DNA of 64,000 bases from Posidonia oceanica (taxonomy: Eukaryota; Streptophyta; Magnoliopsida; Alismatales; Posidoniaceae). Position numbers and translations under genes: made by a program. The notes under the pieces were generated by a model. The model made no database searches, was not told the DNA's origin, and saw nothing but the letters and a program-made list of their open reading frames with translations. Each line of letters opens with the position of its first letter. The first letter of the stretch is position 1. Below, one piece after another: positions 49,126 to 58,379 of the stretch. Location of the stretch: positions 123,523,001 through 123,587,000 of the forward strand of contig JAZBRS010000076.1 in the NCBI GenBank assembly GCA_037176725.1, in the 5' to 3' direction.

Positions 49126-49950
49126 TAGTGGTGCACAATCTGCCATTAAATCCGGATGCCAAGCCAGTAAAGCAGAAGCTAAGAAGATGGCGACCGCAGT
49201 GGCTGCTCATGATCAAAGAAGAGATAATGAAGCAGCTGGGAGTCAACTTTCTGAAGGTCGTTCTTTATCCTGAATGGCTGGCAAACATTGTACCTGTGCC
49301 CAAGAAGGATGGCCGAATTCGGATCTGTATCGACTACAGGGACCTGAACAAGGCGAGTCCCAAGGACGACTTTCCATTGCCCCACATTGACGTCCTAGTC
49401 GACAATACAGCGGGCCACAAAATGCTCTCCTTCATGGACGGCTTTTCTGGATACAATCAGATCAAAATGGCAGAAGAAGACATGGAAAAGACTTCATTCA
49501 TCACCCCTTGGGGAGTCTTCTGCTACCAAGTTATGCCGTTCGGCCTGAAGAATGCTGGTGCAACCTATCAGAGGGCTATGACTGCGCTATTCCACGACCT
49601 CATGCACCAAGAAGTGGAGGTCTATGTAGACGATATGATTGCCAAAACCAAAGAGCCCGAGGATCATCTTGCCTGTCTCAGAAAGCTCTTTGACCGTCTA
49701 CGGAAGTACAAGCTGTGCTTGAATCCCAAGAAGTGCGTATTCGGTGTATCTTCTGGCAAATTGCTTGGCTACATTGTTAGCCAGAGGGGGATTGAGGTGG
49801 ACCCGTTGAAAGCACAAGCCATCGTGGACATGCCACCCCCTAGAACTGAAAAAGAAGTCAGAAGTCTGCTTGGGCGTTTACAATATATTAGTCGCTTCAT
49901 TGCACAGCTTACGCCCATCTGTGAACCCATATTCAAGCTCTTGAGGAAGA
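49126..49950 (+). other. Reverse transcriptase domain (C)
   Basis: All RT blocks present with YVDDM intact (49623-49637); no stop within the domain. Confidence 0.93.
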
Positions 49951-50514
49951 ATGCGCAGATTCACTGGAGCGAGGAGTGTCAAGCTGCGTTTGCCAAGATC
50001 AAGCAGCTGTTGATCAAGCCTCCTGTCCTGGTCCCGCCTACGCCAGGGAGACCCTTACTTCTCTACCTTTCTACCATGCAGCATTCCATGGGCGCCGTCT
50101 TGGGCCAACATGACGAAACTGGTAGGAAGGAGCGCGCCATCTACTACCTGAGCAAAAAGTTTAATGAATGTGAAGCCAGGTACACAACACTAGAGAAGAC
50201 TTGCCTGTCCCTTGTCTGGGCTGCACAGAAGCTGAGACACTACTTGATGGCCTACCCAGTGCAGCTCTTATGCCGGCATGATCCCATCAAAATCCTCTTT
50301 CAGAAGCCGGCCATGGTGGGCAGATGTGCTAAGTGGCAGGTGTTATTGTCTCAGTACGACATCACCTTTGTCACACAGAAGTCCATGAAGGGTCAAGCAA
50401 TGGCAGACCATCTTGCTGACCTCCCCCTGCCTGAATACCAACCCCTCTAGACGCAGTTTCCTGATGAAGACATTCTTTTTGCAATGGAGGACTCTGAGCA
50501 GAAAGATCCTGAAG

Positions 50515-50910
50515 AAGCAGAGGAATGGCAGCTCTACTTTGATGGTGCAGTCAACAAGAAGGGCCGAGGCATAGGCGCAGTGCTGACCACGCCCCAAGGA
50601 CAGATGACTCCTTTCGCGAGGAAGCTGACTTTCACCTGCACAAACAACGAAGCAGAGTACGAAGCATGCATCCTGGGGTTGAAAGTCGCCCTCGAACATG
50701 AGGCGCAGAAGCTGCATGTGCACGGCGATGCCATGCTGGTGATTTCTCAAGTGAACGGCGATTGGAAGACAAAAGATCCCAAGCTTGTGCCGTATCACGA
50801 ATACCTGCTGAGGCTGATGGAAGAATTTAAGAGCATCCGCTTCACGTACCTGAACAGAGCAAAGAACGCGTATGCAGACGCACTAGCAACTCTGGCATCC
50901 TGGCTCACCA
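50515..50910 (+). other. Second (archaeal-type) RNase H (C)
   Basis: LYFDGAVNKKGRG, NNEAEYEACILGL, HGDAMLVISQVNG and NAYADALATLAS give the full D, E, D, D set. The domain itself is uninterrupted, but it is separated from RT by the stop at 50448. Confidence 0.88.
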
Positions 50911-50999
50911 TTTCAGAAGACAGCACTGTGGATGTATCAGTCACTCGCATTGAACAGCCTGCATACTGCATGAGCATAGAGGAAGTGAATCCCGCAGAG

Positions 51000-52247
51000 G
51001 GGCAGCCCTGGTATCAAGACATAAAATCCTTCCTGGAGTCTGGTAGCTTTCCTCCTGATACCACGGCAACAGACAAGAGGACTTTGGCGCGTCTGGCGTC
51101 AAAGTATGTGTTAGGGGCCGGGCAGCTGTACAGAAGGTCATACAATCAGATGCTACTGCGCTGCCTGAACAAATCGGAGGCTGACACGCTAATGCTTCAA
51201 GTGCATGCGGGGACCTGTGGCCCGCACATGAACGGCGTCCTCCTGGCCAAGAAGATCATGCTGCAAGGTTATTACTAGCAGACCATGGAAGCCGACTGCT
51301 GCCGGTTCGTGCGTAGATGCCACAACTGTCAAATCCATGGTAACTTCATCAAGGCCCCTCCACATCAGCTGCATAACATGTCTTCGCCATGGCCTTTCTC
51401 CACCTGGGGGATCGATGTCATCGGCCCCATCCACCCTGCTGCTTCAAATGGTCATCGTTACATTCTGGTAGCGATCGATTACTTTACCAAGTGGGTGGAA
51501 GCAGTCTCTTACAGGACAGTCACCGCTGCGGCAACAGAAAAATTTATCAGAAACAATATTGTTGCCCGATATGGGGTCCTGCACTCTGTCATCTCTGATA
51601 ACGGCTCAAACTTCATTGCCAAAAGGGTCGAAGAATACCTGCAAAGTCTCAAGATCAAGCACCATCGATCCTCGCCTTATCGGCCTCAGATGAACGGAGC
51701 AGTGGAATCTGCAAACAAGAACATTGTCAAGATTCTGAAGAAAATGGCAGAAATCCACAAGGATTGGCACGACAAGCTCCCGTACGCGCTCTGGGCGTAC
51801 AGAACGTCAATCCGGATCTCTACAAGAGCCACCCCGTACTCCCTGGTGTACGGCATGGAAGCGGTGTTACCTGTTGAAGTGGAAATCCCCTCTCTGCGGA
51901 TCCTGCGGGAAGCTGAGTTGGAAGGAGCAGAATGGGTCGAAGACCGCTGCGTCCAACTGAACCTGATTGATGAGCGCAGATTGCAAGCCATGCACAACGC
52001 TCGCTGCTATCAGAAGCGGATGGCCAGAGCATTCTTGAAGAAGGTCCAGCCCAGATGTTTCCAGCTAGGGGACCTTGTCTTGCGCGCCATTCATTTGCCT
52101 GACGGTCGAGGGAAATTCCGACCCAATTGGCGTGGCCCCTTTGTGGTCAAGCAGATCTTTTTGGGAGGCGCTGTAACCCTTGAGGATATGGACCGGGTCG
52201 AGCAGTTTGAGCCCGTCAACCTCTGCTATCTGAAGAGATACTATCAG
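51000..52247 (+). other. Integrase domain (C)
   Basis: Zinc finger region broken by TAG at 51276. The core (WGIDVIGP, VISDNGSNF, AVESANKN) keeps all three acidic residues and the C-terminus keeps RGPFVV. The normally conserved STGATP reads STRATP. Confidence 0.88.
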
Positions 52248-52250
52248 TAG

Positions 52251-53737
52251 CCGAAAGCGGCCCCGTTGCGGATGCCCTTCTCCCACTTGCACTTGCATTC
52301 TCGCCTTCTTGCTTCAATTCTACTTCAAATCATCATCATCACCCCTTCAACTCTTGCATTCCTTCTTTTCAAATCATCATCATCATCCTCTCAAACATCG
52401 CATCTTCTGCCCGGTGATGACAACCGGAAGTGCTTGCCTGCTCTGGAAAGAGTCACCCTGCCTCACCTGGCACTACTTAGATGTCTTAGCAAGTGAGGGA
52501 GCCACCACCAATAAGGACAGGCGAACCGCCTAATCTCGCAAGGACATACACCTCTGAGGGAGAAAAAATGTTAGGTTGTGAGCTTGAAAAAAAGTGAGAA
52601 TAGACATCTAGGTTTGGGCACCTCCAAGGAACAGAAGACGAAGACAGAAGCCGGCCCTAGAGATAGGGGTGTGCAATCTAACCCTGCTCCTTCTACCCAT
52701 CACACAACAGACCCAAAGCCTAAATCCAATACAATTCAAGCACCCTTCTTTTGCCACCAGAATGGGGATAGCAAAAGCCTGAAAAAAAAAGAGAAGAAAA
52801 AAAGAGATCAAGCAAAAAACAAAAAAAAAGGGAAAAAAAAAGAGATAGAACAAAAACAAAAAGAAAAAAAGGAGAAAAGCAAGCAAAACAAAAAAAAAAG
52901 GAAGAAAAGGGCAAGGGTAGCCCAAAAAACACAGGCACCGTTATCCCCCATACTTTACTAGAGATCCCCAGCATGTCAAGCCTGAAAAAAAGGGGTCTAC
53001 CACATCCTCCCAAGAGCAAACACATACCTTCTCCTAGCTAGGGGCAGAGAAAGACTGCATACCTATGAGGGAGAAACCTTTCAAAAAAAAGAGAGAGCTG
53101 AAAGAATAGGTGTAGGTCCTGAGAGTGCAGCCAGTAGCCTGTCCTCACCATATCACCACCTATAATGCCAACAACCTGTTCCGGAGCGCCACCAATAAGC
53201 CGAGAGTCTGAGTAGGGCCCAGTGAGTCAAGGACCACTCCCTTCCTTTGCAGAAGGCACCAAAGCACTCCGTACGCTGAGGGCACCCAAGCATCCACCCC
53301 AGCATACCCATCCATTCAAACATACTTATTCATCCAATAATATTCATCCTCATAAGCATATCACTAGCATCTTGCATTCATGTATCTTCTTTCTTTCCTT
53401 TCCCCTTCTGCCAATCTCTCCGCTCTGCAATCCGCTCAGGCCCTGAGGCAGTACTCCTCCCCAGCAGAGCGCATCGACGACACTCAAGCTACGCCGGTCC
53501 AGATCACCTGCCGGCCCTCGCCCCCGCATTCGCCGGACTGCTGCCAATTCCCTTTGTTTATTTGTGCTTAATTGCTATGTTCTGTTATCAACTGCTGAAT
53601 GCATATGGAACTACATTTTCAGTCTCAGCTTCTGCTTGTTGTCAAAGATTATATGCCTGCGAGATCTGACTGTTTATTGATAGCAGGTACTTCCAAGTTT
53701 CCGCAGCTATCTGCCTATCCCTCTACAAATCAGCGTA
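52251..53737 (+). other. Spacer between pol and third ORF (C)
   Basis: Same layout as in B: TCATC-rich stretch (52320-52385), A/G-rich tract (52779-52915), and acceptor-like TTTATTGATAGCAG ending at 53686. No coding frame supported. Confidence 0.5.
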
Positions 53738-54940
53738 ATGGGCTTTCCTACTCTGTTAACTCCCGCACATTGCTCGGAAACCCTGCGAGAATGGATTGGC
53801 AAGCTCACTCAGATAGACTGTGAAAAGTTGCGCCTCGGGGCATACCAACCAAGCTGCTAAAGGCTGCTGATGTGGAGGTCAGCCGCCACCTTCTGTGTGC
53901 CGCCGCGAGATTCTGGAAGCCGGCGCATCATGTCTTCCGCTTCAACAAAACTGAGCTGACACCTACACTGGAAGAGGTGTGTCGGATATGTGGCTTTTCA
54001 AAGATCTTGGGGCCGCCTGTTTTCATGAGGCGCGACGGATATCTCCGGGTCCTGAACCAACTGACTGGTCTCTCCACTCAAGCCTGCCAACAGAAGCTAA
54101 TCTGCACCAGTGGACCAGAGCCTATGCTTCGCCTTGCATACTTTGATGATATCTTGAACAAGCGTGCTGACCTCGGAGATGAGCTGTGGCTCCGAGGGTT
54201 CGTCATCCGCTTTCTAGGCGAACTAATCTTTACTCATGGCCGACTGAAAGTGGCCATCGAAGTCGTAGAGATTGCATTAGCTGTGGTAACCCAGCACATA
54301 GACCGGGCGCCAGTCGTCATTGGCAGAGACTTATCGCGGGCTGGACCGCATTTCTCATCGCTGCCGCCACTTCCACGGTTGCGGAGCACTCATACAAGTC
54401 TGGCTGACCGCGCACTTAGAGATGAACTTTCTGCGCCCTCAAGTGCACGCCTTCGAAGCCTACTGCAGTAGCGCCCATACCAGAGCAGAAAAGAGCGTCA
54501 AAGACGAGTACGAGAGGCTGTCAGCACTAACTGACGACGCTGTGATCTGGCGCATCGTTCCTTCTGCAGCTGAGCCATTCACAATCTTCTTCAGCGCGCG
54601 TGACACGCGGCTGATCATTCTTCCAGGCTTCACAGCAGGCGTGGAGTATCATCCAATCAGGGTCATACGCCAGTTCGGCTTCCAGCAAGGCGCCTTCATT
54701 GACAGTACAGCGCCCGAGCTTCTACAGACTTATCCTCTCAGCACCACTGCCCCGACCAAGAAGCTCGCTAGTCTGATGCAGCACGGGGTCCAATCTACAG
54801 ACGTTGCAGCTGTGAGAGGTACTGGATGCACTCCTGATTATGAAGCTGAAGTCCGACAGCTCTGGCCAATCACTGAAATTCCGCCAGGCGGCCCCCTGTT
54901 CCCCGACCCCAGGCAGCCAAAGAAGGCCCGGGTTGACTAG
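53738..54940 (+). pseudogene. Third ORF of C (plant-mobile-domain/DUF7745-like), two frameshifts
   Basis: Begins MGFPTLLTPAH-like in frame 2 (ATG 53738). A 1-base loss near 53835 (CTCGGGGC against CTCTGGGGG in B) moves it to frame 1, which covers VEVSRHLLCAAARFWKPAHHVF, TELTPTLEE, GFSKILGPP and ends usefully at TQHIDRAPVV. A second 1-base shift near 54315 returns to frame 2: ETYRGLDRIS, FHGCGALIQVWLTAHLEM, and a C-terminus PGGPLFPDPRQPKKARVD with stop at 54938-54940. About 400 residues in all. It sits downstream of pol on the same strand. Role unknown; plant mobile domain proteins act in silencing in plants, and the family call is from motif memory. Confidence 0.72.
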
Positions 54941-55441
54941 GCCCTTGTGCGACCATCATGTGGTCTTCTTTCAAATTGTGTTGTACATTTCTGGCCTGCC
55001 TCAGGCATTGTACTTATCAAGATCATATCAATGGAAACTGTTTCTGCTTTCTGCTTGCACATCAAGACTCTTTCCTGCATTACATATCATCATCATCATT
55101 ATCTTGGGCCCTCTAACCAGACTTGTAGACATCCCAACGCGGCGAAGTCCTCAGCACCCAATCCAGAGCCCAGAGCATCTGTAGGCCCGTGGCACCAAGC
55201 TCCGCCGTCTGGCATCCCCAGTTGGTCGCCCCCAGCTGGATCATTATCCCTTGCTGGCTGGCACCCCAAACTGCCCGGCGATGGGTTCATCAACCTATCA
55301 TCCATCCACTCACTTATCTATCTTTGCATCCTGATGCCAGGGGCGCATCGACCATCCCCTGGTATCATCCTGATACCAGAGGCATCTTTTGGCCGCCCTA
55401 TGGTATCATCCCCAGCTGATCATCCCCAGTTGAGTCCTTTT
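54941..55441 (+). other. Start of the 3' untranslated region of C
   Basis: Non-coding. Contains a perfect inverted repeat CTGGTATCA-TCC-TGATACCAG (55359-55379) that corresponds to the 12-bp hairpin of X. Confidence 0.65.
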
Positions 55442-55985
55442 CTCGGCTGGTCACCCCAGCTGAGTCCCCAGCTGATCGCCCTCAGCTGAATCCCTTGCGG
55501 GCTGGCACCCCAAAACTGCTCGGCAAAAGGTCCGTCAACCTGACACTTTTCTCGGCTGGTCACCCCAGCTGAGTCCTCAGCTGATCGCCCTCAGCTGAAT
55601 CCCTTACGGGCTGGCACCCCAAAACTGCTCGGTGAAAGGTCCGTCAACCTGACACTTTTCTCGACTGATCACCGTAGCTGAGTCCCCAGCTGATCGCCCT
55701 CAGCTGAATCCCATACAGGCTGGCACCCCAAAACTGCTCGGCGAAAGGTCCGTCAACCTGACACTTTTCTCGGCTGGTCACCCCAGCTGAGTCCCCAGCT
55801 GATCGCCCTCAGCTGAATCCCTTGCGGGCTGGCACCCCAAAACTACTCGGCGAAAGGTCCGTCAACCTGACACTCTTCTCGGCTGGTCATCCCCAGCAGA
55901 GTCCCCAGCTGATCGCCCTCAGCTGAGTCCCTTGCGGGCCGGTACCCCAAACTACTCGTCTGACAAGCACGACACTCTTGTCATC
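55442..55985 (+). repeat. 109-bp tandem repeat, five units (C)
   Basis: Units start at 55442, 55551, 55660, 55769 and 55878, period exactly 109. Each holds CAGCTGA palindromes and an AGGT-CCGTCA-ACCT dyad, whose loop is the reverse complement of the TGACGG loop read on the plus strand in X. Confidence 0.92.
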
Positions 55986-56021
55986 ACTCTCTGCTTTTGA
56001 TGCCAAGGACGTGCTGGCCAA

Positions 56022-56048
56022 CCCCTGGTATCATCCCGACACCAGGGG
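56022..56048 (+). repeat. CCCCTGGT hairpin (C)
   Basis: CCCCTGGT (56022-56029) pairs with ACCAGGGG (56041-56048). A diverged copy of the long hairpin of X. Confidence 0.6.
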
Positions 56049-56120
56049 CATCTTTTGATCGCCCCTTGGTATCATTCTTTCCCTCTTTCCCCTATGACGT
56101 TCCTGGCGTCATGGGATGAT

Positions 56121-56460
56121 TTCTTCTCATCATTCCCTTACCCCTTCTTTGCCGGCCGATAAGTCCGATATCTTATCATTCTCATCATTCCCTTACCCCT
56201 TCTTTGCCGGCCGATAAGTCCGATATCTTATCATTCTCATCATTCCCATACCCCTTCTTTGCCGGCCGATAAGTCCGATATCTTATCATTCTCGTCATTC
56301 CCTTACCCCTTCTTTGCCGGCCGATAAGTCCGATATCTTATCATTCTCATCATTCCCTTACCCCTTCTTTGCCGACCGATAAGTCCGATATCTTATCATT
56401 CTCATCATTCCCTCATCCCCTCTTTGTCGGCCGATAAGTCCGATATCTTATCAATCAACA
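56121..56460 (+). repeat. 55-bp tandem repeat, six units (C)
   Basis: GCCGGCCGATAAG cores at 56151, 56206, 56261, 56316, 56371 and 56426. Each contains the 6-bp dyad GATAAG-TCCGATAT-CTTATC. A stray unit recurs at about 56707. Confidence 0.93.
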
Positions 56461-56700
56461 CTTCTCATCATGATCTCATCCCCCTCTTTAGCTTAATTTC
56501 TCATCATGATCTCATCCCCCTCTTTAGCTTAGCTTCTCATCATGATCTCATCCCCCTCTTTAGCTTAATTTCTCATCATGATCTCATCTCCCTCTTTAGA
56601 TTAATTTCTCATCATGATCTCATCCCCCTCTTTAGCTTAACTTCTCATCATGATCTCATCCCCCTCTTTAAATCAACTTCTCATCATTACCTCATCCCCT
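56461..56700 (+). repeat. 36-bp tandem repeat, about seven units (C)
   Basis: TTCTCATCATGATCTCATC units at 56462, 56498, 56534, 56570, 56606, 56642 and 56678. Centred on the palindrome ATCATGAT. Confidence 0.88.
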
Positions 56701-56779
56701 CTTTGCTGGCCGATAAGTCCGATATCTTATCATTCTCATCATGATCTTGCCCCCTCTTATCAATCAATCAATCACTCGT

Positions 56780-57810
56780 GCTAGGCTAATATCCGAAACT
56801 ATCAATCTATCAATCACTCGTGCTAGGCTGATATCCGAAACTATCTCAGGCTGATAATCCTAAACTATCTTCTGGTCGATCCATGGTCGGCCCGCAGTAG
56901 TGTTATACGGCTGACATCCAGTAACTGTCCCTCGTAATTGCACTTTTCCAGTTGATAGGTCTGTAAACTATCCACCGGTTGACAGGACCGTAAACTGTCG
57001 CTCCAGTTGATAGGTCTGTAAACTATCGCGTGCAATTACGTTATACGGCTGACATCCAGTAACTGTCCCTTGCAATTGCGGTTTCCAGTTGATAGGTCTG
57101 TAAACTATCCTCCAGTTGATAGGTCTGTAAACTATCCACCGGTTGACAGGACCGTAAACTGTCGTTAGGCTGATACTCCTAAACTATCACCAGCAATTGC
57201 ATTATACGGCTGATATCCAGTAACTATCCCTCATCATTGCGCGTTTCCAGTTGATAGGTCTGTAAACTATCCGCCGGTTGACAGGACCGTAAACTGTCGC
57301 TCCAGTTGATAGGTCTGTAAACTATCCACCAGTTGGTAGGACTGTAAACTACCACGCGCAATCATGTTATACGGCTGACATCCAGTAACTATCCCTCGCA
57401 ATGCCGTTTCCAGTTGATAGGACTGTAAACTATCCTCCAGTTGATAGGTCTGTAAACTATCCGCCGGTTGACAGGACCGTAAACTGTCGTTCCAGATGAT
57501 AGACTGTAAACTATCCAGCATTGCGTTATACGGCTGATATCCAGTAACTATCACTCATGGTTTGTGGCTTCTAGTTGATAGGTCTGTAAACTATCCTCTA
57601 GTTGATAGGTCTGTAAACTATCCACCGGTTGACAGGACCGTAAACTGTCGTTAGGCTGATACTCCTAAACTATCACCCACAACCATGTTATACGGCTGAT
57701 ATCCAGTAACTATCACTCACAACTGCTCCGGTTGACAGGACCGTAAACTGTCACTCTCGGTTGATAGGGCCGTAAACTATCCGGACGATAAGCCCGTCAC
57801 CTTATCAATT
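56780..57810 (+). repeat. Covarying hairpin array (C)
   Basis: Dozens of interspersed ~25-bp units with three stem types around a constant TGTAAA/CGTAAA loop: GATAG...CTATC (e.g. 57308-57326), GACAG...CTGTC (57280-57298) and GGTAG...CTACC (57335-57353). A second class, GACA-TCCAGTAAC-TGTC and GATA-TCCAGTAAC-TATC, is interleaved. The units are not in a simple head-to-tail order. Confidence 0.9.
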
Positions 57811-58295
57811 TTTTTCTCCTTTTCGGCGTGACCTTGTCCCAGGAAGATGGAGTCACGCACCCCCTTTCCTGCGATAGGAGAGTTGGCCTCTCTCCCCTCG
57901 CGCCCCTTTCTCTTCTCTCTGCGAGCTTGCTCCCCGGGTGGGGACCAGCTGCACCCTGTTTTCCTTCGCTTTGTCGTGCAAGTCTGGCCTCCCTGCCGGA
58001 CATTCGCACCACATCGCGCCTTTTTATAAGTTTTTTCTGCATCATCTCAACACTTTCTTAGCTAGCACTGCAAATCACGATAGCATCATCAGTATCACTT
58101 GCACAGCATCAGCATTTTCTTATATCTGCACTAACTTTTATACTAACTCTTGCATGGCATTTGCATCAGCATGCATACACACAGCACAGCATCCATCTGC
58201 ACTGGCATCTTGCATTGCGGCAACGGGCTACGATCTTCGGTGCATCCACCGAATAAGTAGCTCACGCCCATAGCGACCCGCTACTCCCGCCGGTC
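57811..58295 (+). other. 3' terminal untranslated segment of C
   Basis: No reading frame supported. The last ~90 bases match the equivalent region of X on the minus strand (10077-10150). Confidence 0.6.
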
Positions 58296-58379
58296 AGATG
58301 GGGTGTCATGTCAACCCTGAGCAACTGCCGCGCTCCGCTTGCCCTCGCTCAGGGAGGGGCATCTGTTGACACCCCATCT
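58296..58379 (+). promoter_or_regulatory. Polypurine tract of C within an inverted repeat
   Basis: Tract AGGGAGGGGCATC (58351-58363) next to the LTR start. Outer stem AGATGGGGTGTCA (58296-58308) pairs perfectly over 13 bp with LTR bases 58367-58379; inner stem CCCTGAGC (58315-58322) pairs with GCTCAGGG (58347-58354). The tract lies in the asymmetric internal loop between them. Confidence 0.82.

Larger units (their letters stand above)
43401..52250 (+). pseudogene. gag-pol: Gag-Pro-Pol polyprotein of element C, four in-frame stops
   Basis: A single frame of 2950 codons, same domain order as B: Gag with C-x2-H-x4-H-x4-C (45411-45452), protease Asp at 46683, G-patch-like segment (47187-47306), acidic linker, RT with YVDD (49623-49634), degenerate RNase H, second RNase H (about 50515-50910), integrase (about 51000-52247; Asp 51597 and Glu 51705 both present, DD35E spacing). 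Stops: TAG at 43539, 46572 and 50448 (CAG in B) and at 51276 (TGG in B). Other losses by G-to-A change are LLLRRPWL for LLLGRPWL in the protease and STRATP for STGATP in integrase. A 75-bp in-frame duplication in the Pro/Gln repeats (about 45906-46050) equals the length difference to B. Confidence 0.93.

Noticed and set aside
55099..55489. Open frames of 60-180 codons in the repeat region after the third ORF of C
   Set aside because: They run through tandem repeats and hairpins in several frames and lack conservation or motifs.
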